Below are positions 53,720 to 64,000 of a stretch of DNA of 64,000 bases, piece by piece. The notes beneath the pieces are model-generated. The model did no database searches. It was given only the letters and a program-made list of their open reading frames with translations, and was not told the origin of the DNA. How positions within the stretch are numbered: the first letter of the stretch is position 1; every line of letters starts with the position of its first letter. The position numbers and the translations under genes are program-made. Location: contig JAJEKV010000507.1 of NCBI GenBank assembly GCA_021234155.1, forward strand, positions 62,001 to 126,000. Direction: 5' to 3'. The DNA is from Isoetes taiwanensis. Its lineage: Eukaryota > Streptophyta > Lycopodiopsida > Isoetales > Isoetaceae.

Positions 53720-56140
53720 GTCACCACTTGGAGTGCCTAAGTGGCATGCTTGAGCCTAGGTGGCATCGTGAGCCACCTTGGCATGTTGGAGCCTAGGTGG
53801 CATGTTGGAGCCCACGCATGTTTGAGCCACCTTGGCATGTTTGAGCCTGGGGTGGCATGTTAGATCCTAGGTGGCATGCTTGAGCCACCTTGGCATGTTG
53901 GAGCCCACGTAGTGTGTTGAGTCCACATGGCATGTTTGAGCCACCTTGACATGTTGGAGCCTAGGTGGCATGTTGGAGCCCGTGGCATGTTTGAGCCACC
54001 TCGCCATGCTCCTGAGCCTAGATGGCATGTTTGAGCCACCTTGGCATGTTGGAACCTAGGTGGCATGTTGGAGCCTAGATGGCATGCTTGAACCACCTTG
54101 GCATGTTTAGAGCCCGTGGCATGCTTGAGCCACCTTGGCATGTTGGAGTCCAGGTGGCATGTTGGAGCCTGCAAGTGAATGTTTGAGCCACCTTGGCATG
54201 TTTTAGCCAAGGTGGCATGTTGGAGCCTAAGTGGCATGTTTGAACCACCTTGGCATGTTGGAGCCTAGGTGGCATGTTGTGAGCCACCTTGGCATGTCGA
54301 GCCTAGGTGGCATGTTGGAGCCCATCTAGCCATGCCACCCAAAATTTGCTAACATCACCCAATGAAAAGACCAAAGATGGATATCTTTTCATTTTGGCAT
54401 AGTCAAAACTTGGCCTTGCTTACTTGGTATGCCATGTCACCACTTGGAGTGCCTAAGGGCACAGCTTGAGCCTAGGTGGCGCGTGAGCCACCTGGCATGT
54501 TGGAGCCCACGTGGCATGTTTGAGCCACCTTGGCATGTTTGAGCCTAGGTGGCATGTTTGAACCACCTTGTCATGTTGGAGCCTAGGTGGCATGTTTGAG
54601 CCACCTTGGCATCTTGGAACCTAGGTGGTATGTTGGCCTACATGGCATGCTTGAGCCACCTTGTCATGTTGGAGCCTAGATGGCATGTTTGATCCACCTT
54701 GGCATCTTGGAACCCAGGGTGGCTGTTGGAGCCCACATTGCTTGGCCACCTTGGCGTGTTGGAGCCAGATGGCATGCTTGAACCACCTTGGCATGTTTTT
54801 GAGCCACCTTGGCATGTTGGAGCCAGTGTGCAACGATTTGAGCCACCTTGACATGTTTGAGGGCACCTTGGAATGTTTGAGCCTAGGTGGCATGTTGGTG
54901 CATAGGTGGCATGCTTGAGCCACCTTGGCATGTTGGAGCCAAGGTGGCATGTTGGAACCACCTTGGCATGTTGGATCCCTAGGTGGCATGTTGTGAGCCA
55001 CCTTGCATGTTTGAGCCACCTTGGTATGTTGGGCTCACATGGCATGTTTTAGCCACCTTGGTATGTTTGAGCCTAGGTGGCATGTTGGTACCTATCTTTG
55101 GAGCCTAGGTGGCATGTTGGAGCCCACATGGCATGTTTGAGACACCTTGGCATGTTGGGGCCCTGGTGGTGTGTTTGAGCCACCTTGGCATGTTGGAGCC
55201 TAGGTGGCATGTTGTTGGGCCAAGCGTGACATGTTTGAGCCACCTTGGCACATTTGAGCCTAGGTGGCATGTTGGTGCCCTAGGTGGCGACAGCTTGGAG
55301 CCACCTTGGCATGTTGGACCCTGGGTGGCATGTTGACATTCGACATGTTGTTTGCCACCTTGGCATATTGGAGCCCTAGGTGGCATGGTGGAGCCCATTG
55401 GCATGTTTGAGCCACCTTGCATGTTGGAGCTTATGTGGCATGTTGGAGCCCGTGGCATGTTTGAGCCACCTTGTCATGTTGGAGCCTAGGTGGCATGTTT
55501 GAGCCACCTTGGCATTTTTGAGCCTAGGTGGCATGTTTGGTGCCTAAGGTGGCATGCTTGAGCCACCTTGGCATGTTGGAGCCAAGGTGGCATGTTGGAG
55601 CCTAAGTGGCATGTTTGAACCACCTTGGCATGTTGGAGCCTAGGTGGCATGTTGTGAGCCACCTTGGCATGTTTTGAGCCAACTTGGCATGTTGGAGCCT
55701 AGGTGGCATGTTGAGCCCCCATTGGCCATTTTTGGCATGTTTGAGCCACCTTGGCATGTTGGAGCCTATGTGGCATGTTGGAGCCTGGGCGTGGCATGTT
55801 TGACCTATCTTGGCATGTTTTGCGACCTTGGCATGTTTGAGCCAAGGTGGTATGTTGGAGCCTAGGTGGCATGTTGTGAGCCACCTTGGCATGTTTGTGC
55901 CACCTTGGCATGTTTGAGCCCTGGGTGGCATGTTGGTGCCCTAGGTGGCATGTTTTGAGCTACATGGACCTTGGCATGTTGGAGCCAGGGGGCATGTTGG
56001 AGCACATGTGGCATGTTTGAGCCACCTTTGGCATGTTGGAGCCCATGGCATGTTAGAGCCCGGTGTGGCATGTTGGAGCCACCTTGGCATGTTGGGGCCA
56101 CCTTAGTGTTGAGCCTAGGTGGCATGTTTGAGCCAAGTGG
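53720..56140 (-). repeat. 19-bp minisatellite array, right arm B
   Basis: Alternating 19-mers in the opposite orientation, interrupted at 54322-54460 by a second copy of the core edge. Long frames across it are by-products of periodicity. Confidence 0.9.
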
Positions 56141-56482
56141 ATAGAAATTTTGGCTATTGCACATCCCTATGGCAGAAAAGTTATGCACACTCAATTGATG
56201 ATATCTTGAGTGTTTTTAACATTTGTGACTGATATTTAAAATGACTATCATGGAGAACGATAAGAACATGTGAAAAGAAATTTGGCTTGATTTGGAACCA
56301 AGGTGATGGAGATACGTGTTCAAATTGGATAAATTTGTTGCCAATGAACTGTGTAAGAAAAACTAGCAAATAATCTTTTGAATCATGATCTTTATAAAGT
56401 TTTTTTATTGTGTGCTTTCAACTCCTACAAGTCTGAATGGGACTCGAGGATCATGTGCATATGCTCAAAAATGAATTTGAGG

Positions 56483-56722
<240 letters not shown>

Positions 56723-56904
56723 ATACCCAAGGTCCTCGGGTTCCAGCGCCATACCCAAGGTTGTTGAAAGTGGCCATGCAATGTAAAGTTGGTGGGGGAA
56801 GGACCCACTTCAGCAATGTAAAGTGGTGGGGCAGGACCCATCTGGGTGTGTTGTAAAGTGTCACATGTCCGATGGGAATTTTTGAAGGATTTGATATATT
56901 AAAA

Positions 56905-57126
<222 letters not shown>

Positions 57127-57346
57127 TGTACGAGGAATGCTTACAAAATGTAGGCTTAGAGAATGGGTTCGGGAGCATGTTCTACATAAGTTATGAAGTG
57201 TTCCAGTTTGAAAAAGAATTTTATAAAAAGGATGATGATATATTAAAAAGAAAAAGATCTTAATATATGCCTTTGCATTCTAGTTTTCTTATAGCATCCT
57301 TTTAAAAAGGGACAATGGATGAGATATTGCATTTTTACTTGGTGTG

Positions 57347-58325
57347 CATATATTAGTCTAATTGAGATAGAGTTGAGTGTGATCATTGTCATTATTACAA
57401 TTACATTGTAATATATTTTAATATATCCATGCGAACCATTGCCTTAAGAGCAACAATTAGATTAATTTTTATTTTCCAAGATAGCATTTGACATAATTGC
57501 ACATTAGAACATTGGTAGAAACAATAGGGAAGAGCATCTTTGCATTTGAAACATGAAACATGAACCTGAATTTGGTTTAATATTATGTAGAACCTAAATG
57601 TGTGTTTTATAATTGGTGATGTTGACACATGAAATGTTGTATTGGTTTTAAGTGTTCGTGCATTTGGTTAGTGTGTTGGTTGGAATATTCGTGCAATCCA
57701 TCACCATGCATATATATTGAGATGGAAGCAGCTGCATATACAAACAACTCCATCATCTGTACACTATGAAAATTCAAAGGTATTTGCTCATTTAAGTATA
57801 TTACTTAACCTGTATGCTGGTGTATACATACATTTGTTGCAAGCCATACAACAAAGCCAATGGATTCCGCCAGCCTTTCAAGTTATCCTGTAATCTTCCA
57901 ATTTCAGGTTATATTTAAACTTCCATAACTGCTACACTTGGAACTTGAAACTTGAAGCTTGAAATTGTAATAGTGAATGCCTTCATCACTTCTTGAGATC
58001 TATGCTTCATTCATCCGTTAGTATATGCTCTTCTAAGCAATTTAAAGGAATGTATTGCAATGATAGAAAATATACAGTTACTGAATTTGTAGTCTCCAAG
58101 TCAACCATGGGCAGAATTACTGAGATCTGCATAACATTTTGTAGAGCTGATTCAAAATAAAACAAAACAAAATGATGCCTTAAACAAAATACCTGAGTTA
58201 CGAACTGTTATTCAATATCGTTGGTCACACATCACCATCTTTTTAACCAAAGAACATATTCCATGTGCTTCTGAAGCAGATGAATTTGGTAATAGTAAGA
58301 CACAATCAGGAACTTAGTCTCTTAT
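57347..58325. other. Upstream region of the protease gene
   Basis: Non-coding as far as can be seen. It should hold the promoter and, if the annotated start is internal, missing 5' exons. A 5' exon with a signal peptide was not found. Confidence 0.45.
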
Positions 58326-59558
58326 ATGTTGCTTAGCAGAATAATACACGAATGCAGAATCAACAAAGAGAACTTGCAACAGTTGTGGATATGGTTATGG
58401 TCTGGGACCCAAAACAGGAGTTGCCAAGCTTTTCAAAGGAGTGGAACAAAGACTCTGGGGCAAATAGGCAGTAAGACTTATACTGCTCAAGTAATTTTGG
58501 TAATTGCTCAAGTGTTTGCAAAGAAATTCACTGCTATAATAGACACAGGGAGCCATCTGATCTGGGTCAAATGCAGCCCATGCAAGTCCTGCAGCAAGGA
58601 AGGAAATTCATGCACTTCATGCCCTGCCACAGTCTTAGATCCATCTCAGTCTTCTTCATATGCCAGCTTAGGATGTGATGCTCAGGCCTGTGGAACCCTG
58701 CCCAATTCAGTTTCAAACTGTTCTTCAACTTCAACATGTGGCTACACATATGCATACCTTGATGGATCCAACAATGAGGGAGAATATGGCACTGAGAAAC
58801 TGTCCCTTGTTTCCACCTCTACTTCCACCCTGCAGTTTGATGTCTACCTTGGCTGTGCTCATACCATTGGTGGCAACTTCGGCGGCGCCGACGGCCTCGT
58901 CGGCTTCGCCATCGTATCTACCTCTCTCATCTCTCAAATTCCTTCCTTCAATGGAAAATTCTCTTACTGCCTTACCAACTATGGTGAAGATCTACCTAGC
59001 CCTTTTTTCCTTGGCTCTTCCTCCTCTCTCTCAGACCCTTCAGTTGCTTCTACTCCAATTCTCCCCTCCAAAGTTGGCCTATACTATGTCAAATTACTCA
59101 GCATTTCTGTTGGATCTAGAACAATATCCAGGACTGATTCTTTGCCTCTGAATTCTGCTGGCACCATATTTGATTCTAGTACTTCTTTGACATACTTAGA
59201 GACTTCTGTGTTTGATGCAGTGAAGGAGGAGTATATCAGTGCCATGACAGGTTATACTGCTGTTAGTTATGCAGGATTTGATTTATGTTTTGATGTTTCG
59301 GGCGCGACGGGTAATATTGTTGTTCCTAAGATCAAGCTGCAGTTTGATGGAGCTTCCATGGAGGCTCCTCTCTCTAATTATCTTGAGTTTGCTAATGCTG
59401 CTAGAAGCATCATCTGCCTGCTCATGGCTCCTTCTTCTCAAGGCATTAAAATTGTGGGAAACCTCTTTCAACAAAACTACCATGTTGCTCATGATACTAC
59501 CCAAATGATCTACATTTACAGACGTTCATGGAAAAGAATATCAACAACGGCAGAATAA
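58326..59558 (+). CDS. Plant A1-family aspartic protease (nucellin/CND41-like type)
   Basis: 410 codons. First catalytic motif D73-T-G-S inside FTAIIDTGSHLIWVKC; Cys-rich insert CSPCKSC/CTSCP; flap-like YTYAYLDGSNNEGEYGTE (Y142 region); GLVGFA and LISQI pattern; second catalytic aspartate D283 in TIFDSSTSLTYL; C-terminal IVGNLFQQNYHV. The second motif is DSST where the family normally has DSGT or DTGT, and the usual IGTPPQ before the first motif is replaced by VIAQVFA. The first 50 residues look unlike this family and carry no signal peptide, so the start is doubtful, or the gene is decaying. Enzymes of this group are usually secreted or plastid-targeted peptidases. Copy A is frame-broken. 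Confidence 0.8.
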   Translation: MLLSRIIHECRINKENLQQLWIWLWSGTQNRSCQAFQRSGTKTLGQIGSKTYTAQVILVIAQVFAKKFTAIIDTGSHLIWVKCSPCKSCSKEGNSCTSCPATVLDPSQSSSYASLGCDAQACGTLPNSVSNCSSTSTCGYTYAYLDGSNNEGEYGTEKLSLVSTSTSTLQFDVYLGCAHTIGGNFGGADGLVGFAIVSTSLISQIPSFNGKFSYCLTNYGEDLPSPFFLGSSSSLSDPSVASTPILPSKVGLYYVKLLSISVGSRTISRTDSLPLNSAGTIFDSSTSLTYLETSVFDAVKEEYISAMTGYTAVSYAGFDLCFDVSGATGNIVVPKIKLQFDGASMEAPLSNYLEFANAARSIICLLMAPSSQGIKIVGNLFQQNYHVAHDTTQMIYIYRRSWKRISTTAE

Positions 59559-60001
59559 AGGACGTACCTACCATCGAGTAGCCTCCTACAGTCATCCAAA
59601 GTTGGGAAAGGCTGATTTCCTTGAACAGATTCTGGATTCCTTGGCCATAGCTGCACAAGGTTTGCTCATTCGAAGAGGGAAACCCATGGTTCTTTTTGCA
59701 AATCAAATTCTGCCTACATCAACCTTATTCCTTTTATGCATCTGGATTTTCGTTACCTAATCTCAACTTTTAGTCATAGGCCTGCAATTGCGGTTGAAGC
59801 TCCATAGATCGTTGGTATCTCCATCTGGGTTCTCCAGTGAAGGTATTGCTTAGGGTCCACAGAAAGTTAGGCCACAGACTGAAGAGACGCCAACAGCATC
59901 ATATGCTGCTCTTCCAGCCATAGCTATCTTATGGGGGACCTGCAAGGATCGGGTCGCTAGCATTTTTTCGACTGGAGCCCAAGCCTATTAGACACCTCGA
60001 C
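59559..60001 (+). other. Downstream open frame, unknown
   Basis: From a TGA near 59505, the second plus frame stays open for about 85 codons to a TAA near 59760 (key stretch ADFLEQILDSLAIAAQGLL), overlapping the protease end. It is identical in block A and has protein-like composition, but no ATG context or family was recognised. It may be 3' UTR or a fused gene fragment. Confidence 0.3.
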
Positions 60002-60452
60002 CATCTTATATTATAATGTTATAGCGTAAGTGTTGGACCCAGCCCTAAATCCAAAGGCTGAGATTTGATCGTTTCATTTAGTGGTTGGGATTTGATAAGG
60101 TTGAAAGCCTATCTCGATTAGGGTTCGATGCACAAGGAGTTAAGCACGACATCAGAAGGACAAGGTTTATCTGCAGGTTATCTCGATTTTTGCTTTAGGT
60201 CGTCAATTTTACCTTTCGCTAATTAAGTTAATAGCGAAAAGGTAAAATTGACGACCTAAAGCAAAAATCGAGATAACCTGCAGATAAACCTTGTCCTTCT
60301 GATGTCGTGCTTAACTCCTTGTGCATCGAACCCTAATCGAGATAGGCTTTCAACCTTATCAAATCCCAACCACTAAATGAAACGATCAAATCTCAGCCTT
60401 TGGATTTAGGGCTGGGTCCAACACTTACGCTATAACATTATAATATAAGATG
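60002..60452. mobile_element. Near-perfect palindromic MITE, 451 bp
   Basis: Left half and right half are almost exact reverse complements from catcttatattataatg to its complement, through ggacccagccctaaatcc and ttatctgcaggttatctcg, to a loop of a few bases (aagttaa) near 60229. Such long stems suggest a recent origin. Relatives: degraded copy at 13640-13998 and an end fragment at 31868-31945. The target duplication is unclear. Confidence 0.75.
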
Positions 60453-60952
60453 CCTATTTATGCTATCGCAACTAGCACTATGATGATTCATGAGTATGCA
60501 GTTAGACAATGAGACTCTAAGATCCTCCAGCTTATAGAAGATCCTCCAGCTTATAGACGTTAACTCATGAGTACATGAACTTATTACTGTGCATAAGTTC
60601 TATTGCATTTGTTACTGCACATAACTTCTACTGCATTTGTGGGCTTTTGGAAAGTTCAGTGGTTCAAACCCTCCAGCCTGTATAGAAAACACTAAAAGTA
60701 AATAAGTCAACATACTAGATGGCATCATTATATATGTATTTGGAGTTGAACTGGAATAAATTAAATGATCTCTCCCTTCATTATTAAGTCTGAGATTTGC
60801 CATACTCTTAAGTTCGGTCTCCCCTTTATTAAATTTGAGATTTGCCACACTAAGTTTTGCACTTCAAAAACAAGTCAGGTGTGCACATGGAGTATTTTGC
60901 AACAACACAATAACATTGTCACCTTGCAAATGATGATTGTTCATTTTGATTG
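60453..60952. other. Non-coding spacer between MITE and TRIM
   Basis: AT-rich. A direct repeat of aga(t)cctccagcttatag lies near 60520-60560, and tgagatttgccata/cac with ttattaa occurs twice near 60780-60850. No gene. Confidence 0.5.
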
Positions 60953-61451
60953 TGTAACGGGCCCATGGTAGACCGCTCGAGTATTCGAACCTTGAATGTG
61001 CCTGTGGAACGTTCTCGAGACACCGGCATAAATGGGTAGAAGCAACTACTCATAAACGTCTAGACAGTTTTGCCCAGTTGGTTAAGGGCATGTCGGTTAG
61101 GAACGTTACAGTTGGTATCAGAGCAGGTCTCGAGTTCGAGTCTCCATGGGTGCCTATATGCATGGGTAATTTGCAAAGACTTGGTATGACATAGACATGG
61201 TATAGCCTTGGGTAATTTGCTAAGACTTGGTATGACATAGACATGGTATAGCCTTGGATGCTCGAGGACGAGCATAGCTCTAGTGGGAGAGACTGTAACG
61301 GGCCCATGGTAGACCGCTCGAGTATTCGAACCTTGAATGTGCCTGTGGAACGTTCTCGAGACACCGGTATAAATGGGTAGAAGCGACTACTCATAAACGT
61401 CTAGACAGTTTTGCCCAGTTGGTTAAGGGCATGTCGGTTAGGAACGTTACA
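60953..61451 (+). mobile_element. TRIM (miniature LTR retrotransposon), complete
   Basis: Two 158-bp LTRs (60953-61110 and 61294-61451), each starting TGTAAC and ending GTTACA, with about two differences. One base plus T after the 5' LTR lies the primer-binding site TGGTATCAGAGC (61113-61124), complementary to the 3' end of initiator tRNA-Met. A purine tract tagtgggagaga precedes the 3' LTR. The 5-bp target duplication GATTG flanks both sides (60948-60952 and 61452-61456). The internal region is 183 bp, contains a duplicated cttggtatgacatagacatg, and has no coding capacity, so it depends on an autonomous partner. Confidence 0.9.
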
Positions 61452-61456
61452 GATTG

Positions 61457-62073
61457 GCACGTTCGTTGTTCCTTGATGCATATATTTCTAGAAAGGAACA
61501 CATTTTCTATGAAAGCACGAAATTCATATCAATATATGTTATAATGTTAAATCTTGCAGCAAGGATGGCACAAATGCAAAGATTGAATTTGCTTCCTCCT
61601 TTTTCTATTCTATTTTCGAATCTTTTAGGCCCTTTGCTTCATTTGGGATGATAGAGTTTGCCAAGGTCTTCTAATAATGTAACATGCCTAAACTTCTATT
61701 GTAGAAAATCAGGTTGGTGTCTTTATAGTTGCAAACTATAACTAGATTTAACTTTTGTTTCTATGGTATGTGATGCATATATTGGTTCTATTCTTTGAAT
61801 GCTGCAGACAGCGAATATTGTAACAACAGTGTCTAGGAGTAGCCTCATATGCCGATAATATAACATGCAGATAATATAACGGGACTGTTAAAACAGCAGT
61901 ATGGTCATGACCATCACATGACTCCGTGCATTTAATTGAATATGAAGACCACATCTTTTATCATGTATGTTACAAAAAATGCCATGATGTAGCATGGACT
62001 TCCATAACTGTTACTAGGATGTTGCAAAATGAATTGGTTTGAATTTGAAAGAGAAGAAATGCTTTGTGTTTGA
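61457..62073. other. End of block B
   Basis: Non-coding, matches 15010-15629. After gtgtttga the sequence enters the tRNA-Gln repeat in the middle of a unit (acataagcatatgggg). Confidence 0.55.
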
Positions 62074-62197
62074 ACATAAGCATATGGGGTCTTGGATTAT
62101 AAATATCCTGCCTCCAGGGAGATCTCAATTTTTGCAAGCACTGTGTGAATTATGAACTCGGTTTTTCTAAAAATTGTCTACATAAGCTACTCGAGCG

Positions 62198-62267
62198 AGG
62201 TCCTCGAGATTTGAACTTCGAGCTATTGGATTCAAAGTCAATGTCTAAACCACTAGACCATAGAACC
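62198..62267 (-). pseudogene. tRNA-Gln(UUG), degenerate copy
   Basis: Missing bases in the acceptor 3' side, a broken T-stem and a changed D-arm; 70 bases. The anticodon loop CTTTGAA is present. Confidence 0.6.
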
Positions 62268-62385
62268 CATAGGAAAAAAAGTTTAAAACGAAAGTTAAAT
62301 TAACATGGTTATGCACAATCCATCGAGTGCTTTCACTTTCGTTCACAAGCCCATTGGCGCCTTCCTTTTTTACTACAATTCAATG

Positions 62386-62440
62386 AGGTCCATCGAGATT
62401 TGAACTTCGAGCTATTGGATTGAAAGTCCAACATTATAAC
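62386..62440 (-). pseudogene. tRNA-Gln-derived 3' half
   Basis: Carries the T-arm and anticodon arm with loop CTTTCAA (reads UUC) but the D-arm and acceptor 5' strand are replaced by unrelated AT-rich sequence. Confidence 0.6.
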
Positions 62441-62743
62441 TCAATTTTAGATATAACACAGCGGTCAAATTGAGTTGCGGTTCGATATACAACATGTCAA
62501 CCTTCTACATTTATTTGAGGCGTAGGCAAGGACCTCTTTGTCAAGCATAATCATAGACAATCTCATGCTCCAAATTTACTTGGGAAGCGGGCAAAGGAAC
62601 TCACGCTTCAAACATAAGCATATGGGGTCTTGGATTTCAAAGTCCTACGGCATGAGCATAGGGAGATCTCAATTTTTGCAAGCTTTGCAAATTACGAACT
62701 TCGGCTTTTTTTTAAAATTGTCTACACAAAAGCTACTCGAGCG

Positions 62744-62816
62744 AGGTCCTATCGAGATTTGAACTTCGAGCTATTGGATTCAAAGTCCAATGTCCTAACC
62801 ACTAGACCATAGAACC
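62744..62816 (-). tRNA. tRNA-Gln(UUG), probably defective
   Basis: As the intact genes but with one extra base in the T-stem (aacttcgag in place of aactcgag on the plus strand), giving 73 bases and an unpaired T-stem. It could be a read error. Confidence 0.55.
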
Positions 62817-62933
62817 CATAGGAAAAAAAAGCGATTAAATTAACATGGTTATGCACAATCCATCGAGTGCTTTCACTTTCGTTCACAAGCCATTGAGCGC
62901 CTTCATTTGTCTACAATTCAATGAGGTCCTATC

Positions 62934-62990
62934 GAGATTTGAACTCGAGCTATTGGATTGAAAGTCCAACATTATAACTCAATTTTAGAT
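62934..62990 (-). pseudogene. tRNA-Gln-derived 3' half
   Basis: Intact T-arm (TCGAG-TTCAAAT-CTCGA) and acceptor 3' strand, anticodon loop CTTTCAA, no D-arm. Same as 63478-63534. Confidence 0.65.
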
Positions 62991-63295
62991 ATAACACAGC
63001 GGTCAAATTGAGTTGCGGTTCGATATACAACATGTCAACCTTCTACATTTATTTGAGACGTAGGCAAGGACCTCGCCTGTCAAGCATAATCATAGACAAT
63101 CTCATGCTCCAAATTTACTTGGGAAGCAGGCAAGGAACTCACGCTTCAAACATAAGCATATGGGGTCTTGGATTTCAAAGTCCTCTGGCATGAGCATAGG
63201 GAGATCTCAATTTTAGCAAGCTACTCAATTTTTGCAAGGCTTTGCAAATTACGAACTCGGGTTTTCTAAAATTGTCTACACAAGCTACTCGAACG

Positions 63296-63367
63296 AGGTC
63301 CTATCGAGATTTGAACTCGAGCTATTGGATTCAAAGTCCAATGTCCTAACCACTAGACCATAGAACC
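63296..63367 (-). tRNA. tRNA-Gln(UUG)
   Basis: 72 bases, complete cloverleaf on the minus strand: acceptor GGTTCTA/TAGGACC (one G-U pair), D-arm GTC...GAC with A-box TGGTCTAGTGG, anticodon stem TTGGA/TCCAA with loop CTTTGAA (anticodon UUG), T-arm TCGAG-TTCAAAT-CTCGA containing the B-box, discriminator T. No intron. It agrees with the known plant tRNA-Gln(UUG) pattern. A T-run lies about 25 bases downstream. Confidence 0.88.
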
Positions 63368-63477
63368 CATAGGAAAAAAAGAGAGCAGTTAAATTAACAT
63401 GGTTATGCACAATCCATCGAGTGCTTTCACTTTCGTTCACAAGCCATTGAGCGCCTTCATTTGTCTACAATTCAATG

Positions 63478-63534
63478 AGGTCCTATCGAGATTTGAACTC
63501 GAGCTATTGGATTGAAAGTCCAACATTATAACTC
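63478..63534 (-). pseudogene. tRNA-Gln-derived 3' half
   Basis: Same truncated form as at 62934; loop CTTTCAA, 5' part lost. Confidence 0.65.
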
Positions 63535-63834
63535 AATTTTAGATATAACACAGCGGTCAAATTGAGTTGCGGTTCGATATACAACATGTCAACCTTCTAC
63601 ATTTATTTGAGACGTAGGCAAGTACCTCGCCGGTCAAGCATAATCATAGACAATCTCATGCTCCAAATTTACTTGGGAAGCAGGCAAGGAACTCACGCTT
63701 CAAACATAAGCATATGGGGTCTTGGATTTCAAAGTCCTCTGGCATGAGCATAGGGAGATCTCAATTTTTTGCAAGCCTGTGCGAATTACGAACTCGGCTT
63801 TTTCTAAAAATTGTCTACGCAAGCTACTCGAACG

Positions 63835-63906
63835 AGGTCCTATCGAGATTTGAACTCGAGCTATTGGATTCAAAGTCCAATGTCCTAACCACTAGACCAT
63901 AGAACC
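63835..63906 (-). tRNA. tRNA-Gln(UUG)
   Basis: Identical over all 72 bases to the gene at 63296-63367, with fully paired stems. Downstream on the minus strand the sequence has a run of five T, a usable Pol III terminator. Confidence 0.88.
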
Positions 63907-64000
63907 CATAGGAAAAAAGAGAGCAGTTAAATTAACATGGTTATGCACAATCCATCGAGTGCTTTCACTTTCGTTCACAAGCCATTGAGCGCCTTCATTT

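Larger units (their letters stand above)
50774..56140. mobile_element. Giant palindrome with minisatellite arms, copy B
   Basis: Same architecture as 4187-9545: left array 50774-51656, core 51657-53719 with centre near 52490, right array 53720-56140 in inverted orientation, with the same internal second copy of the core edge at about 54322-54460. Array lengths are close to those in A. No coding capacity is supported. Confidence 0.65.
62074..64000 (-). repeat. Tandem array of ~540-550 bp units with tRNA-Gln genes
   Basis: At least three full units and parts of two more. Each unit contains one tRNA-Gln(UUG) copy and, about 190 bp further along the plus strand, a 3'-half tRNA-like copy. Between them lie ggttatgcacaatccatcga and ggttcgatatacaacatgtc. 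Spacing of the tRNA copies is 546, 552 and 539 bp. The array runs off the window end. Confidence 0.85.

Noticed and set aside
60953-61110. Cassandra-type TRIM with 5S rRNA in the LTR
   Set aside because: I could not find 5S rRNA internal promoter sequence in the LTR.

Overview
The window looks like repeat-dense nuclear DNA of a land plant. The evidence is plant-type protein genes with introns (an A1 aspartic protease, a kelch-repeat protein with four introns, an Elongator subunit 2-like fragment), a eukaryotic tRNA-Gln(UUG) array, Helitron-type 3' ends, a miniature LTR retroelement primed by initiator tRNA-Met, and long (TA)n and (TC)n microsatellites. I cannot name the species. Most introns I can delimit are short (46-173 bp).

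Layout. A block of about 15-16.5 kb occurs twice: block A (458-15629) and block B (45549-62073). Both begin next to a (TA)n tract at the same Helitron-type 3' terminus on the minus strand, and both lose homology at the same base. Each carries, in order, AT-rich non-coding DNA, a large palindrome whose arms are arrays of a 19-bp minisatellite, a (TC)n tract, an aspartic protease gene, a palindromic MITE and a TRIM retroelement. The protease frame is open in B and broken in A. After each block comes a repeat built around tRNA-Gln genes: degraded after A (16.6-17.9 kb), and a tandem array with two intact genes after B (62.1-64 kb, running off the window).

Between the blocks: a small multi-exon minus-strand gene fragment (17.9-18.5 kb); repeats with a tRNA-like head; a 1-kb-armed inverted repeat (25.6-27.8 kb); exon-like pieces of an unknown minus-strand gene (29.6-31.5 kb); a nested module built on AGATTC-rich degenerate repeats (32-35.4 and 38.6-40.3 kb); ELP2-like exons in two tandem duplications (35.6-38.5 kb); and a six-motif kelch gene (40.7-42.05 kb).

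Quality caveat. Where A and B differ, the changes cluster at CAG/CTG trinucleotides and homopolymers, and the kelch gene has stops and frameshifts of the same kind. This looks like systematic base-calling error at CHG-methylated cytosines in unpolished repeats rather than evolution. Many broken frames here may therefore be artefacts. Few genes are well supported; most of the window is repeat DNA.
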